Shown here: positions 27,169 to 37,760 of the stretch, in pieces
Position numbering within the stretch: the stretch's first letter is position 1
Layout: the number at the start of each line of letters is the position of its first letter
NCBI RefSeq assembly: GCF_913776855.1
Contig: NZ_CAJYQD010000021.1
Location: 24,451-88,450 of the forward strand
Direction: 5' to 3'
From: an uncultured Sphingomonas sp.
GTDB lineage: Bacteria; Pseudomonadota; Alphaproteobacteria; Sphingomonadales; Sphingomonadaceae
DNA length: 64,000 bases
The notes under the pieces: generated by a model
What the model saw: the letters and a program-made list of their open reading frames with translations, nothing else
Databases searched by the model: none
Told to the model about the DNA's origin: nothing
Position numbers and translations under genes: made by a program

Positions 27169-28656
27169 TCAATGCGGCACGGCGCCCAGTTCGACGCCGG
27201 TCTTGTCGTGCCGCGCGAAGCGGTCGATCAGGTCGGCGCTGGCGCGGTTATAGCCGATGACGGTAACGGTCGCGCCTTGCTGGCGGAGGCGAACGACGAT
27301 CTTGTCGAGCGCGTCGACGCCCGAAATGTCCCAGAAATGCGCCGCGGTGACGTCGATCGTCACCGGCCCTGCCGCTTCCACGCCGAACGCGCGACGGAAC
27401 CGGTCGACCGAGGCGAAGAAGATCTGCCCCGTCACACGGTAGGTCACACCGGCGGCATCCTCGACCCGCTCGACCGCGAACATCCGCTGGACCTTGGCCG
27501 CAAAGAACACCCCCGACAGCAGCACGCCGGCGAGCACACCGAGCGACAGGTCGCGGGTCGCGACGACCACGGCAACGGTCACCAGCATCACGATCGAGGA
27601 GGTCGGCGGGTGGCGGCGCAGATTGGCGATCGAGTTCCAGCTGAACGTCCCGATCGACACCATGATCATGACCGCGACCAGCGCCGGCATCGGCACCCGC
27701 CCGACCCATGGCCCCAGCACGGCGAGCAGGAACAGCAGGAACGCGCCCGCGACGAAGGTCGACAGCCGCCCGCGTCCGCCCGAGGTCACGTTGATGACCG
27801 ATTGCCCGATCATCGCGCACCCGCCCATGCCGCCGAACAGCGCGGCGACGATGTTCGCGCCGCCTTGGCCGGCGCATTCCTGGCGCTTGTCGCTGTCGCT
27901 ATCGGTCATGTCGTCGACGATCTGCGCGGTCAGCAGCGATTCGAGCAGGCCGACGGCAGCCATGGTCAGCGCCGTGGGCAGGATGATCCGGAGCGTCTCG
28001 AGCGTCAGCGGTACCTGCGGCCACGCGAAGCTCGGCAATCCTTCGGGCAGGCGCCCCATGTCGCCGACCGTGTTGACCGGCAGGGCCAGCCCGATGCTGA
28101 TCGCGCTCAGCACGAGGATCGCGACCAGCGGCGACGGCACCGCGCGGGTGATGCGCGGCAACAGGTAGATGATGGCGAGGCCGAGCGCGATCAGCGCATA
28201 GCTGTGCCAGCTGACCCCGGTCAGCTGCGGCAGCTGCGCGAGGAAGATCAGGATGGCGAGCGCGTTGACGAAGCCGGTGATGACCGATCGCGACACGAAC
28301 TGCATCACCCGGTCGAGCCGGAGCAGCCCGGCGGCGATCTGGATCAGCCCCATCAGGATCGTCGCGGCGAAGAGGTATTCGACGCCATGCTCGCGCACCA
28401 GCGGCCCGACCAGCACCGCGACGGCGGCGGTCGCGGCGGAGACCATCCCCGGCCGCCCGCCGATGAGCGCGATCGTCATCGCGATCGCGACCGAGGCATA
28501 GAGGCCGATGCGCGGGTCGACCCCGGCGATGATCGAAAAGCCGATCGCCTCGGGGATCAGCGCGAGGGCGACGACGATTCCGGCAAGGATGTCGGCGCGT
28601 ATGCCGGCGGCACCGCGAAACCATTGGCGGCGGTAGGTTGCAAAATCGAAGGTCAT
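27169..28656 (-). CDS. SulP-family anion transporter with STAS domain
   Basis: An inner-membrane transporter of sulfate, bicarbonate or similar anions, 495 aa. The membrane part (about residues 20-395, 10-12 helices) begins with A-D-I-L-A-G-I-V-V-A-L-A-L-I-P-E-A-I-G-F-S, the SulP signature. A STAS domain fills about 410-490, with H-F-W-D-I-S-G-V-D-A-L-D. The start at 28656 gives the family N-terminus and has GGAA 5-8 bases upstream; the frame extended to 28764 adds a Pro/Arg-rich stretch with no signal. It is divergent from cytochrome b561 across a 207-base gap. Substrate not deducible. Confidence 0.93.
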   Translation of the reverse strand: MTFDFATYRRQWFRGAAGIRADILAGIVVALALIPEAIGFSIIAGVDPRIGLYASVAIAMTIALIGGRPGMVSAATAAVAVLVGPLVREHGVEYLFAATILMGLIQIAAGLLRLDRVMQFVSRSVITGFVNALAILIFLAQLPQLTGVSWHSYALIALGLAIIYLLPRITRAVPSPLVAILVLSAISIGLALPVNTVGDMGRLPEGLPSFAWPQVPLTLETLRIILPTALTMAAVGLLESLLTAQIVDDMTDSDSDKRQECAGQGGANIVAALFGGMGGCAMIGQSVINVTSGGRGRLSTFVAGAFLLFLLAVLGPWVGRVPMPALVAVMIMVSIGTFSWNSIANLRRHPPTSSIVMLVTVAVVVATRDLSLGVLAGVLLSGVFFAAKVQRMFAVERVEDAAGVTYRVTGQIFFASVDRFRRAFGVEAAGPVTIDVTAAHFWDISGVDALDKIVVRLRQQGATVTVIGYNRASADLIDRFARHDKTGVELGAVPH

Positions 28657-28863
28657 GGAAATTCCACATCGGGCCGCAGGGCGCATCGCTCGATGCACGG
28701 GATCGTTGCTGCGGGGGATGTTGTCCGGCGGATCGGCGGCCGGAATAGCCACCCGGAATTGCACCGGGTCCTTGCGAATGACCGGCCCCTTACCCGCAAC
28801 CGGCGGGTCGGGGCAAGTCGGCTACTGGCCGGGTTTTGACGGTTCTGTTACGGGTAAGGAACG
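28657..28863. promoter_or_regulatory. Divergent intergenic region, SulP transporter / cytochrome b561
   Basis: A 207-base gap between divergent genes that must hold both promoters. I see no clear hexamers or palindromes. No gene is supported here. Confidence 0.4.
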
Positions 28864-29415
28864 ATGATCGTACAGAACCCCGTCCGCTATCCCGTGCCGA
28901 TGCGGCTGCTCCACTGGCTGCGCGCGGCGCTGATCCTCGGCCTGATCGCGCTGGGCTGGACGATGACGTCGCTGCCCGATGCCGTGGTCGCGAAATTCGA
29001 ATGGATGTACCCGGTCCACAAGGAATTCGGCGTGCTGGCGTTCCTGGTCGGGGTGATCGCGCTGGCGGTGCGGTGGCGCAGCGTCCGCCCGGCGCACCCG
29101 GCATCGCTCGCCCGGTGGGAGGCGGTATTGTCGAGCGTGGTACAGGCGGTGATGCTGGTGCTGGCGGTGGTCGTGCCGCTGATGGGCTATGCCATGTCGA
29201 GTTCGTTTACCCAGAGCGACGGCGTGCCGTTCTTCCTCGGCGACCTGCCCGAATTGCTGCCGAAGAACGACCGCGCCTTCGCCTGGTTCGCCTGGGCGCA
29301 TGAAACGCTGGCCTATACGCTGTTGGCGATGATCGCGCTGCATGTCGCAGGCGTGGTCAAGCACCGCTTCCTCGACAAGGGCCGCGACAGCGACGTGCTG
29401 CCCCGGATGCTGTGA
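28864..29415 (+). CDS. Cytochrome b561
   Basis: An inner-membrane di-heme b cytochrome, 183 aa with four transmembrane helices. Likely heme-ligating histidines are His17 (R-L-L-H-W-L-R), His52 (M-Y-P-V-H-K-E), His145 (A-H-E-T-L-A-Y) and His159 (A-L-H-V-A-G-V-V-K-H). AAGGAACG precedes the ATG. It lies 116 bases upstream of the catalase gene in the same direction, a frequent pairing that suggests a role in oxidative-stress electron flow (superoxide:quinone chemistry is known for CybB of E. coli; transfer here is inferred). Confidence 0.92.
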   Translation: MIVQNPVRYPVPMRLLHWLRAALILGLIALGWTMTSLPDAVVAKFEWMYPVHKEFGVLAFLVGVIALAVRWRSVRPAHPASLARWEAVLSSVVQAVMLVLAVVVPLMGYAMSSSFTQSDGVPFFLGDLPELLPKNDRAFAWFAWAHETLAYTLLAMIALHVAGVVKHRFLDKGRDSDVLPRML

Positions 29416-29531
29416 TCGCGGACAAGTATCGGCGAACGGCGGGTTATTTCGGATCGGTCGACGATGGCGGGCAACCCCCGCCCCGCGCGGGACGTTAGGG
29501 CACGAACCCGATCCCAAGGATTCCCCCCCCC

Positions 29532-31619
29532 ATGACCGATACGACTGCCCTGAACGCCGGCAACGGTGGCGAGACGCATCAGGTGACCGATGCCGATCAT
29601 CCGGTGCTGACCACCAACCACGGCACGCCGATCAGCGACAACCAGAACCAGTTGAAGGCGGGCGCGCGCGGTCCCGTGCTGATCGAGGATGAAGTCTTCC
29701 GCGAGAAGATGAATCATTTCGACCATGAGCGCATCCCGGAGCGGATCGTCCACGCGCGGGGCAGCGCGGCGCATGGCTATTTCGAATGCACCGACAGCCT
29801 CGCCGACATCACCACCGCCGACCTGTTCCAGAAGAAGGGCCAGCGGACCGAGGTGTTCACCCGCTTCTCGACCGTCGCCGGCGGCGCCGGATCGGTCGAC
29901 ACCCCGCGCGACGTGCGCGGCTTCGCGGTGAAGTTCTACACGCGCGAGGGCAATTGGGACCTGGTCGGCAACAACATTCCGGTGTTCTTCATCCAGGATG
30001 CGATCAAGTTCCCCGACCTGATCCATGCCGCCAAGATGGAGGCCGATCGCGGATACCCGCAGGCGGCGACCGCGCACGACACCTTCTGGGACTTCATCTC
30101 GCTGATGCCTGAGTCCACGCACATGGTGATGTGGGCGATGTCGGACCGCACCCTCCCGCGCACCTTCGCGAACATGGAGGGGTTCGGCGTCCACACCTTC
30201 CGCTTCATCAATGCGGAGGGGAAATCGACCTTCGTCAAGTTCCACTGGAAGCCCAAGGCGGGCCTTGCCTCGACCATCTGGGACGAGACGGTCAAGATCG
30301 CCGGTGCCGACCCCGATTTCCAGCGCCGCGACCTGTTCGAACGGATCGACCGTGGCGATTTTCCGGAATGGGAGCTGGGCGTGCAGCTGTTCGACGAGGA
30401 ATTCGCCAACAGCCTGCCCTATGACGTGCTGGACGCGACCAAGATCATTCCGGAGGAAGTGCTGCCGGTGCGCATCGTCGGGCGGATGGTGCTCGACCGA
30501 TACCCGGATAATTTCTTTGCCGAAACCGAACAGGCGGCGTTCGTGCCGAGCCATGTCGTCCCCGGCATCGGCTTTTCGAACGACCCGCTGCTGCAGGGGC
30601 GGCTGTTCAGCTATACCGACACGCAGCTGTCGCGCCTCGGCTCGGTCAATTTCCACCAGCTGCCGATCAACAGCGCCAAGGGCCGCGCGGCGGCGGCGGG
30701 CTGCCCCTTCCTGAACCAGCAGCGCGACGGCCACATGCAGATGGTGGTGCCCAAGGGCCGCGCCAATTACGAGCCGAACAGCCTGGCGAAGGCCGGCGAG
30801 GAAGCCGGCGCGCGCGAGGACCCGGAGAAGGGCTACAAGACGTATCCCTCGGACGAGCAGGGCCAGAAGCTGCGCATCCGGCCGGAGAGCTTCGCCGACC
30901 ATTACAGCCAGGCGCGGCTGTTCTTCCGCTCGGTGGACCCGGCGGAACAGGCGCATATCGCCTCCGCGCTGGTGTTCGAACTGTCGAAGGTCAGCCTCGA
31001 CCATATCCGCACCGCGATGCTCGCCAACCTGCGCAACGTCGACGAGGGTCTGGCGAGCCGCGTCGCCGACGGCCTCGCCATGGACCTGCCCGCAGCCTCG
31101 CCGACCAAGGTGCCGGTGCAGGACATGGCCCCCTCGCCCGCGCTGCGAATTATCCGGGGGCCGCGCGAGCTGCACACGCTGGAGGGGCGCAATGTCGGCA
31201 TCCTGATCGCCGATGGCAGCGATGCGGGTGACCTCAAGTCGCTGAAGGACGCGATCAAGGCGGCGGGTGGCAACGCGATGACCATCGCGCCCAAGGTCGG
31301 CAAGGTCCCGCTGTCCGACGGATCGACCATCGCCGCCGACGCCCAGCTGTTCGGCCAGCCCTCGGTCACGGTCGACGCCTGCGCAGTGCTGCTGTCGGCG
31401 GAAGCGGCGCAGAAGCTCACCAAGGAAGGTGCGGCGGTCCAGTGGGTGATGGACGCCTTCGGTCATCTCAAGGCGATCGGCCACAATGCCGACGCCAAGC
31501 CGCTGCTCGACAAGGCCGGGGTGGAGCCGGACGAGGGCGTCACCGACCTCGCCGGCTTCGTCGAGGCCGCGAAAAAGCGCTACTGGGACCGCGAACCCAA
31601 CGTCCGCACGCTGGCATAG
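29532..31619 (+). CDS. katE: Large-subunit catalase (HPII/KatE clade)
   Basis: Cytoplasmic heme catalase, 695 aa, the long clade-2 form. The catalytic His74 lies in R-I-V-H-A-R-G and Asn147 in V-G-N-N-I-P. The heme-ligating Tyr324 is in [11 protein letters not shown]. The C-terminal 150 residues (about 540-690) are the flavodoxin-like, DJ-1/PfpI-type domain of large catalases, starting near [15 protein letters not shown] lies 11 bases before the ATG. It ends at a hairpin shared with the convergent TonB receptor gene. Confidence 0.97.
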   Translation: MTDTTALNAGNGGETHQVTDADHPVLTTNHGTPISDNQNQLKAGARGPVLIEDEVFREKMNHFDHERIPERIVHARGSAAHGYFECTDSLADITTADLFQKKGQRTEVFTRFSTVAGGAGSVDTPRDVRGFAVKFYTREGNWDLVGNNIPVFFIQDAIKFPDLIHAAKMEADRGYPQAATAHDTFWDFISLMPESTHMVMWAMSDRTLPRTFANMEGFGVHTFRFINAEGKSTFVKFHWKPKAGLASTIWDETVKIAGADPDFQRRDLFERIDRGDFPEWELGVQLFDEEFANSLPYDVLDATKIIPEEVLPVRIVGRMVLDRYPDNFFAETEQAAFVPSHVVPGIGFSNDPLLQGRLFSYTDTQLSRLGSVNFHQLPINSAKGRAAAAGCPFLNQQRDGHMQMVVPKGRANYEPNSLAKAGEEAGAREDPEKGYKTYPSDEQGQKLRIRPESFADHYSQARLFFRSVDPAEQAHIASALVFELSKVSLDHIRTAMLANLRNVDEGLASRVADGLAMDLPAASPTKVPVQDMAPSPALRIIRGPRELHTLEGRNVGILIADGSDAGDLKSLKDAIKAAGGNAMTIAPKVGKVPLSDGSTIAADAQLFGQPSVTVDACAVLLSAEAAQKLTKEGAAVQWVMDAFGHLKAIGHNADAKPLLDKAGVEPDEGVTDLAGFVEAAKKRYWDREPNVRTLA

Positions 31620-31631
31620 GGCAGATAGGAG

Positions 31632-31667
31632 AACGGCGGCCCTCCCCTGTCGGGAGGACCGCCGTTT
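31632..31667. terminator. Hairpin terminator between convergent genes
   Basis: Arms 31632-31646 and 31652-31666 pair over 14 of 15 positions (one mismatch, 31640/31658) with a 5-base loop. The stem begins with AA and ends with TTT, so it can act from either side. It lies 12 bases after katE and 23 bases beyond the stop of the opposing receptor gene. Confidence 0.8.
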
Positions 31668-31689
31668 CCTGTGGCCGAAGCCAGACCGA

Positions 31690-34600
31690 TCAGAAGCGGA
31701 AGCTGGCGCCTGCGCGGAACTGACGGCCGATCAGGCCGGCATAATGCCACGTCGTCAGGAAGTTCGGCGCGCTGGCATAGGCGGCCGGGGCCAGCGGAGC
31801 CTTCACGTCGAACAGGTTCTTCACGTTCAGGAAGAACGAGAAGTTGTCGTTCACCTTGGCCGTGCCGTTCAGGTCGACGTTGATGAACGATTTGACGTAG
31901 CAGAACTGTTCGTTCTGCGGCGCGGAGCGGGTGTAGAGATTGCCGGTGGCGCAATCGCGCGGCAGGTTCTGGTCCTCCGACACCGCCTTGATCCGGCTGA
32001 CATAATAGGTCGTCGCCGACAGGGCGTACGGCCCCACCTGCAACGTGTTCTGCCAGTTGCCGCGCCATGCCGGCGTGCCGTTGCCCGACGACAGGTTGTA
32101 CGGCCCCATCGTCCCGGCATAGTTCTGGACGTTGCCGTTCGCCTCGCCCGCATCGAGATTGTATTCGAGGATGTGGGTCACCTCGACACGGCTCGTGAAG
32201 GTCGCGTCGTCCGCGATCGGCGCGGTCAGCGTCGCCGCGAAATCAATGCCCGACGTGGTCGAATAGTTCGCGTTCACATAGGGCACGTTGATGATGAGGA
32301 CGCGCGGTAGGGCGTTCGGGAAGTTCGGGTCGACCGCATCGACGCTGTTGACCGAATAGCCCTGCCCGATGGCCGCGACCGCGGCCTGTGCGGCGGCGAG
32401 GTTGGCCGAGTTGTAATAGGCCTTCACCGCATCGCCGACCAACGGGCCGCTGACGATCAGGTCCTTCTTGCGCACATTGTAATAGTCGACGGTGAAGCTG
32501 AACCAGCGCACGGGCTGGAAGATCATGCCGGCGGTGAAGCTGCGCGAGATTTCCGGCTTCAGGTCGGGATTGCCCGCCGACCCGCGACCCAGCGAATATT
32601 GCAGGTTGTACGGGTTGCCGTTGGCCGAACACGACGTGGTCGTGCCGGTCCCGCCATGCTGCAGGATGAAGTTGCACGGCGGCGTGGTGGTCACGAAGCC
32701 GGCATATTGGCTGCGCGCGCCCGATTCCGCAAAGGTCGGCGCGCGGAAGCCCTCGCTATAGGTGCCGCGGAACGCCAGTTCGCGGATCGGCGTGAACTTC
32801 ACCCCGACCTTGGGCGAGAAGTGGCTGAACCCTTCCGAATAATGGTCGTAGCGGCCCGACGCGTTCACTTCGAGCTGCTTGACGATCGGGGCGCCCAGTT
32901 CGAAATACGCCGCCGACACGGTGTGTGCGCCGAACGCCGAAGCGGTCGTCAGGCCGTACGTGTCGAGGTTCACGTTCTGGTTGTTGTTTTCCAGCGTCTC
33001 GCGCCGCACCTGCCCGCCGATGGCGAGCTGGAGCGGGCCGCCCGGCAGGTCGAGCAGGCGCGCGCTGAGCGACGCATCGGCCGATGCCATGGTCGAGAAG
33101 GACGGCGTGACCTTGTCCGGGGCGATCAGGTCGCGCACCGCCTGGCTGTTCGCCTGCGGATTGACGAAATTGTACGACCCGGTGTTGATCGCGCGCAGCA
33201 GCTGCTGGATGTTCAGCAGGCCGTGCTGGGTGATCTGCATCTCGTCACGGGCGTACACCCCGTCGACGCGCCATGCGAAGCGTTCGTCGTCGAACGATCC
33301 GGTCAGGCCGGCGGCGGCGCGATACACTTCGTTCTTGCGGTCGCTGCCGGCGGCGATGTCGCCGAACATGTAATAGATGCGCGCGGCGCTGGTCGTCGGA
33401 TCGGCGCCGGCCACCGCGAACGGGTTGTTCGGGTTCAGCTGGCGATCGGTCGCGGTGGCGCAGTTGGTGCCGGCCGAGCAGATATACATCGGCAGGACGA
33501 TGCCCGGATTCGCCGATGCGACCGACGGTGCGGCGCCGAAGGGCTGCGTCGCGCGGATCACCGACGGCGTGCCGTTGATGCTGACGTCGCTGCGGCTGTA
33601 GCTGGCGGTGACATAGCCTTCGGTCGTGTCGCTCAGGCGGACGCTGAGGCGCGCGTTCAGCGCATAGCGTTCCTGCAGCGGCTGAATCTGGCGATACAGG
33701 TCGACCAGGTCATATTTGCAGCCGGTGCCCTGCACCGCGGTCGTATTGACGGTGAAGGTGTCGCGGGCGCAGTTGCCCAGACCCAGCGCGCGATACTGGT
33801 TGCTCAGCGGCGAACCGGCCGCCCCGCTCAGCGGGTTGTTCAGGTCACCCTGGCGGACGCGTGTGACATAGGCGGTCGGCACGTTGACGGTCAGCGAGCT
33901 GTCCGACGCATTGTTGTCGAGGCCGCCGATCGAGCTGAGGTCCTGCGTGTTGTACGGGAAGCCGCGGCTGTGGTTCGATACCCGGCCGTCGCGCTGATAT
34001 TCGCCGTTGATGAACACGTTCCAGCCATGGGCGTCGTAATCGCCGGTGCCGATCGTCAGGTGCGCGCGCTGGTGCGAGGCATCGCCGCGTTCGGCCACGC
34101 CGCCTTCGACCAGGCCATCGATGCCGGTGAAGTGCTTCTTCAGGATCACGTTGACCACGCCGCCGATCGCATCGGCGCCATAGGTCGACGATGCGCCGTC
34201 CTTCAGCACCTCGACCTTGTCGACCAGGCTGAACGGGATCGAGTTCAGGTCGACATAGGCGTTGCGGCCGTCATCATTGAGCGGGAAATTGGCCGAACGC
34301 AGGCCATCGATCAGCACCAGCGTCGACGATACGCCCAGACCGCGCAGCGACACGGCCGAACCGCCGGCCGAAAAGCCGCTCTGGAACCCGGTGCCGATCG
34401 AACCGGCGCCATCGGCCGAGATCGAACGGATCGCGTCCGACACGTTGGTGATGCCGGCCTTTGCCAGCGTGTCCGACGTCAGCACGGTGACCGGCGAGGG
34501 GGTTTCGCTGTCGGTGCGGCGCAGCAGCGATCCGGTGACGACGATCGTGTCGTCGGCGCCCTGATCGGCAGTGCCCTCGGTCGTCGTCGGGTTCGTCGCC

Positions 34601-34734
34601 TGTTCGCGCGCTTCAACGGTGCCGGGCGTGGCGGGCGTGGTCTGCGCGGCGACGGGGCCGGCGATCAACGCGGTGGCAAGCGCACAGGTGGCGGCACCCG
34701 CGACGAAGCGCGAGCGACCGAAAACGATCTTCAT
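31690..34734 (-). CDS. TonB-dependent outer-membrane receptor
   Basis: An outer-membrane beta-barrel importer, 1014 aa. Signal peptide residues 1-30 (cleavage V-A-A-Q). The TonB box region is D-D-T-I-V-V-T-G-S near 60-70. The plug domain (about 75-200) has V-S-L-R-G-L-G-V-S-S-T-L-V-L-I-D-G and V-E-V-L-K-D-G-A-S-S-T-Y-G. The barrel ends in the aromatic terminal strand (R-A-G-A-S-F-R-F). GGAGGA lies 10 bases before the ATG. It belongs to the Caulobacter/Sphingomonas class with L-R-R-T-D-S-E-T-P-S-P-V after the TonB box. The substrate is unknown; there is no linked transport operon. Confidence 0.95.
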   Translation of the reverse strand: MKIVFGRSRFVAGAATCALATALIAGPVAAQTTPATPGTVEAREQATNPTTTEGTADQGADDTIVVTGSLLRRTDSETPSPVTVLTSDTLAKAGITNVSDAIRSISADGAGSIGTGFQSGFSAGGSAVSLRGLGVSSTLVLIDGLRSANFPLNDDGRNAYVDLNSIPFSLVDKVEVLKDGASSTYGADAIGGVVNVILKKHFTGIDGLVEGGVAERGDASHQRAHLTIGTGDYDAHGWNVFINGEYQRDGRVSNHSRGFPYNTQDLSSIGGLDNNASDSSLTVNVPTAYVTRVRQGDLNNPLSGAAGSPLSNQYRALGLGNCARDTFTVNTTAVQGTGCKYDLVDLYRQIQPLQERYALNARLSVRLSDTTEGYVTASYSRSDVSINGTPSVIRATQPFGAAPSVASANPGIVLPMYICSAGTNCATATDRQLNPNNPFAVAGADPTTSAARIYYMFGDIAAGSDRKNEVYRAAAGLTGSFDDERFAWRVDGVYARDEMQITQHGLLNIQQLLRAINTGSYNFVNPQANSQAVRDLIAPDKVTPSFSTMASADASLSARLLDLPGGPLQLAIGGQVRRETLENNNQNVNLDTYGLTTASAFGAHTVSAAYFELGAPIVKQLEVNASGRYDHYSEGFSHFSPKVGVKFTPIRELAFRGTYSEGFRAPTFAESGARSQYAGFVTTTPPCNFILQHGGTGTTTSCSANGNPYNLQYSLGRGSAGNPDLKPEISRSFTAGMIFQPVRWFSFTVDYYNVRKKDLIVSGPLVGDAVKAYYNSANLAAAQAAVAAIGQGYSVNSVDAVDPNFPNALPRVLIINVPYVNANYSTTSGIDFAATLTAPIADDATFTSRVEVTHILEYNLDAGEANGNVQNYAGTMGPYNLSSGNGTPAWRGNWQNTLQVGPYALSATTYYVSRIKAVSEDQNLPRDCATGNLYTRSAPQNEQFCYVKSFINVDLNGTAKVNDNFSFFLNVKNLFDVKAPLAPAAYASAPNFLTTWHYAGLIGRQFRAGASFRF

Positions 34735-34908
34735 AGGGTTATTGTCCTCCGGTCGAGGCGAACGATCCCCCGGATCGTCGCGTCACGCGCGACAGATGTT
34801 CGAGTGTGCCATCCGAGTAAAGCAGGCCAAAATAAGTGCGAGCATATTGTAATCTATTGTTGCTGGAACAGCACACCTGGCGCGCTATCAGATAAGCGGG
34901 AGACGAGG
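34735..34908. promoter_or_regulatory. Divergent promoter region, TonB receptor / GNAT
   Basis: A 174-base gap between divergent genes; the central part (about 34825-34860) is A/T-rich. No confident hexamers or operator repeats are visible. Confidence 0.4.
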
Positions 34909-35370
34909 ATGGAGACACGAAGGGCATCGATTGCGGACGCGGAAGCGATGCACCGCGTGCTGCGCGCGATCATCGCGCAGACCGGGCGCGAACGGCCCAG
35001 CGACGTGGCGTTCGTCACCCGCTACTATATCGCGAACCCGGCCAGTATATGCTGCACGGTGGCGGTCGATGCGGCGGGCGAGGTCATGGGGTTCCAGTCG
35101 CTGGTCCACGCGGAGCCGGGCAATCGCTACGCCGTGCCGCCGGGCTGGGGCATCATCGGCACCCATATCGACCCGCGCGCGCACCGGCAGGGCGTGGGCG
35201 CCGCGCTGTTCGCCGCCAGTCGCGCGGCGGCGCAGGCGGCGGGGCTGGCGAAGATCGACGCCTATATCGCCGCCGACAACGCCGGCGCGCTGCGCTATTA
35301 CGAGGCGATGGGTTTCCGCACCTATCGCGAGCCGGAAGGCATCGTGCAGAAGGTCTACACGCTGGGGTGA
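34909..35370 (+). CDS. GNAT-family N-acetyltransferase
   Basis: A compact single-domain GNAT enzyme of 153 aa. Motif A is [15 protein letters not shown] (about 84-98). The C-terminal [13 protein letters not shown] is the usual motif B. The start at 34909 follows GGGAGACGAGG directly; the much longer open frame upstream is antisense to the TonB receptor. It is divergent from the receptor and 146 bases before poxB. The substrate is unknown. Confidence 0.9.
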   Translation: METRRASIADAEAMHRVLRAIIAQTGRERPSDVAFVTRYYIANPASICCTVAVDAAGEVMGFQSLVHAEPGNRYAVPPGWGIIGTHIDPRAHRQGVGAALFAASRAAAQAAGLAKIDAYIAADNAGALRYYEAMGFRTYREPEGIVQKVYTLG

Positions 35371-35385
35371 GGTTGTGCGCCACAT

Positions 35386-35415
35386 ACGTCATCTCAGCCT
35401 GCGCTGGCGCGACGT
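35386..35415. repeat. REP-like palindromic element (type 2)
   Basis: A 30-base imperfect palindrome bounded by ACGTC and GACGT with a CAGCC/GGC-type inner stem. It resembles the element at 62605-62634 in layout and length. It lies in the gap before poxB. Confidence 0.45.
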
Positions 35416-35516
35416 CCATTGCTGACCTCCACGCAACCCGCTTTGCGCACTTCGCACGAAGCCAATCGGTCGTTCGCCGGTTTCCCCTCCCGAACCTGTT
35501 TCGCGAAAGACACCCC

Positions 35517-37235
35517 ATGCAGATCGCCGACCTCATCACCGACACGCTGATCGCCGCCGGCGTCGAGCGCATCTGGGGCGTGACCGGCGACAGTCTGAAC
35601 GCGATCAACGACAGTTTGCGCCGGTCGGGCCAGATCGACTGGATGCATGTCCGCCATGAAGAGGTCGCGGCCTTTTCGGCAGGCGCGGAGGCCGCCGCGA
35701 CCGGCAAGCTCGCGGTATGTGCGGGCAGCTGCGGCCCCGGCAACCTGCATCTCATCAACGGGCTGTTCGATTGCCAGCGCAACCGCGTGCCCGTCCTCGC
35801 GATCGCCGCGCATATCCCGTCGAGCGAGATCGGCCTGAACTATTTCCAGGAAACCCATCCGACCGAGCTGTTCCGCGAATGCAGCCATTTCTGCGAGATG
35901 GTGCAGACCCCCGAACAGCTGCCCGAACTGCTCCACCGCGCGCTGCGCACCGCGATCGGGCAACAGGGGGTGGCGGTGCTGGTGATCCCTGGCGATGTGG
36001 CGCTCAAGGATGCGCCGAAGGCCGCCCGCGCCGATTTCGCCGCCCCCCTCCCCCCGCGCATCGTGCCGCAGCAGCAAGAAATCGAGCGCCTCGCCGAACT
36101 GCTGAACGGGTCGCAGGCGGTGACCCTGCTGTGCGGCGCGGGCGTGGCCGGCGCGCATGACGCAGTGGTCGCGCTGGCGGCGAAGCTGAAGGCGCCGATC
36201 GTCCACGCCTATCGCGGCAAGGAATGGATCGAGTGGGACAATCCGTACGATGTCGGCATGACCGGGCTGATCGGCTTTTCATCGGGCTATCACGCGATGA
36301 TGGAGTGCGACACGCTGCTGATGCTCGGCACCGATTTCCCCTATCGCAACTTCTATCCCGAAAAGGCGAAGGTCGCGCAGGTCGACCGCGACCCGTCGGC
36401 GCTGGGGCGGCGGGTGCAGATCGATATCGGCATCGTCGGCGATGTGGCCGAAGCGGCGGCGGCGCTGACCCCGCTGGTCGCGCCGGCCCGCGACGAGTCG
36501 TTCCTGACAAGGGCGCGCGACCATTATGCCAAGGCGCGCAAGGGGCTGGACGAGCTTGCGACGCCCCGCGCGAACGACAAGCCGCTCCATCCGCAATATG
36601 TCGCGCGGGTGATTGATGCGATCGCCGCCGACGATGCGGTGTTCACTGCCGATGTCGGCACGCCGGCGGTGTGGGCGGCGCGCTATCTGACGATGAACGG
36701 CCGGCGGCGGCTGATCGGATCGTTCAACCACGGGTCGATGGCGAACGCGATGCCGCAGGCGCTGGGCGTGCAGGCGGCGTTTCCGGAGCGACAGGTCGTG
36801 TCGCTGTCGGGCGATGGTGGTCTCACGATGCTGATGGGTGACATGCTGACCGCGGTGCAGATGGGGCTGCCGATCAAGATCGTGGTTTTCAACAATTCGA
36901 CGCTGGGGTTCGTCGAATTGGAGCAGAAGGCGGCGGGCTATGTCGACACCAATGTCGCACTCAAAAACCCCGATTTCGGCGCGATCGCGGCGCAGATGGG
37001 CTTTTTCGGCGCCCGCGTGACGCGCTCGGACGAACTGGAAGCGACCTTGCGCGCGGCTTTCGCCCATGACGGCCCGGCGCTGGTCGATGTCGTGACCGAG
37101 ACGCTGGAACTCGCCATGCCGCCCAAGATCAAGGCGGAGCAGGTGAAGGGCTTCAGCCTCTACACCCTGCGCGCGATCATGAGCGGGCGCGGCGACGAGG
37201 TGATCGAGCTGGCCAGGGCGAACCTGTTCCGCTGA
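35517..37235 (+). CDS. poxB: Pyruvate:quinone oxidoreductase / pyruvate dehydrogenase (PoxB-type)
   Basis: A peripheral-membrane ThDP- and FAD-dependent enzyme oxidising pyruvate to acetate and CO2 with electrons to quinone. The length of 572 aa equals E. coli PoxB. The N-terminal Pyr domain holds the catalytic glutamate in M-H-V-R-H-E-E (about 47-51). The ThDP motif G-D-G-G-L-T-M through V-V-F-N-N lies at about 439-468. The C-terminal tail (about 540-572) corresponds to the membrane-binding helix. ATG 35517 fits the family N-terminus; the extended frame before it is a shadow of the GNAT gene. Only a weak ribosome site is seen. Other ThDP oxidases (acetolactate synthase, oxalyl-CoA decarboxylase) fit less well. 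Confidence 0.92.
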   Translation: MQIADLITDTLIAAGVERIWGVTGDSLNAINDSLRRSGQIDWMHVRHEEVAAFSAGAEAAATGKLAVCAGSCGPGNLHLINGLFDCQRNRVPVLAIAAHIPSSEIGLNYFQETHPTELFRECSHFCEMVQTPEQLPELLHRALRTAIGQQGVAVLVIPGDVALKDAPKAARADFAAPLPPRIVPQQQEIERLAELLNGSQAVTLLCGAGVAGAHDAVVALAAKLKAPIVHAYRGKEWIEWDNPYDVGMTGLIGFSSGYHAMMECDTLLMLGTDFPYRNFYPEKAKVAQVDRDPSALGRRVQIDIGIVGDVAEAAAALTPLVAPARDESFLTRARDHYAKARKGLDELATPRANDKPLHPQYVARVIDAIAADDAVFTADVGTPAVWAARYLTMNGRRRLIGSFNHGSMANAMPQALGVQAAFPERQVVSLSGDGGLTMLMGDMLTAVQMGLPIKIVVFNNSTLGFVELEQKAAGYVDTNVALKNPDFGAIAAQMGFFGARVTRSDELEATLRAAFAHDGPALVDVVTETLELAMPPKIKAEQVKGFSLYTLRAIMSGRGDEVIELARANLFR

Positions 37236-37245
37236 GGCGCCGCGC

Positions 37246-37707
37246 CTATTCCGGCTGCCCGGCGATCAGCCGCGCGCGCAGCTGCCGGTAATAGCGCGCG
37301 GACGGCGTATTACCTGCGCGGCGATGCGCCTCGGCGGCGGCGGCCGCGCCGGCGAAGCTGTTCCGGAAGGCGCGTTCGGACGTTGCCGCCGCCTGGTCTA
37401 TCGTCGGGCCTGCCGGTTCGGGCGTTATGGCGACCAGCCTGAAACCGCCCTGGTCCAGCAGGGCGATCCCCGACACTCCCTGTCCGCTACGCGCCCGTCC
37501 AGCGAACACCCCGGTTTCGCCGTCCGCGAAGCTCACCCGCCCGGCACCCGACCCCTCGGCCAGCCCCGCGCGACACGTTCCGGCCCAGCCCCCCGTCATC
37601 GGTCCGCCCTCGACGGCGATGCGGCAGCGGACGCCGGTCGTCGGGGCGGGTGCCGCCGCGATGAGCGGGAGGGCAAGGAGGATCAGGATGGACAATTTTC
37701 CTGCCAC
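37246..37707 (-). CDS. Small exported protein, unknown function
   Basis: 153 aa beginning at GTG 37707, fixed by an AGGAGG six bases upstream. Using the TTG at 37722 would place the ribosome site inside the gene. Residues 1-20 are a signal peptide (I-L-I-L-L-A-L-P-L-I-A-A-A). The mature part has two cysteines, near V-R-C-R and G-T-C-R (about 28 and 45), that could pair, and a helical C-terminus (A-E-A-H-R-R-A-G-N-T-P-S-A-R-Y-Y-R-Q-L). I do not recognise a family. It is convergent with poxB, the stops being 10 bases apart, and downstream of the siderophore-type receptor gene. Confidence 0.75.
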   Translation of the reverse strand: MAGKLSILILLALPLIAAAPAPTTGVRCRIAVEGGPMTGGWAGTCRAGLAEGSGAGRVSFADGETGVFAGRARSGQGVSGIALLDQGGFRLVAITPEPAGPTIDQAAATSERAFRNSFAGAAAAAEAHRRAGNTPSARYYRQLRARLIAGQPE

Positions 37708-37724
37708 GGCATTCCTCCTCAATT

Positions 37725-37756
37725 ATCCGACATGTCGACACGTCGACCTATCCACT
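37725..37756. repeat. Octamer array 1 (NNTCGACA units)
   Basis: Consecutive 8-base units at 37725, 37733, 37741 and 37749; the second is exactly TGTCGACA, the others vary at the first two and last positions, and the fourth is degenerate. It fills the gap between the exported-protein gene and the stop of the receptor gene at 37761. Confidence 0.6.
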
Positions 37757-37760
37757 AGTC

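Noticed and set aside
27172..28839. A 555-residue plus-strand open frame opposite the SulP transporter
   Set aside because: It is a shadow of the transporter gene; the Arg/Asp/His-rich translation shows no domain.
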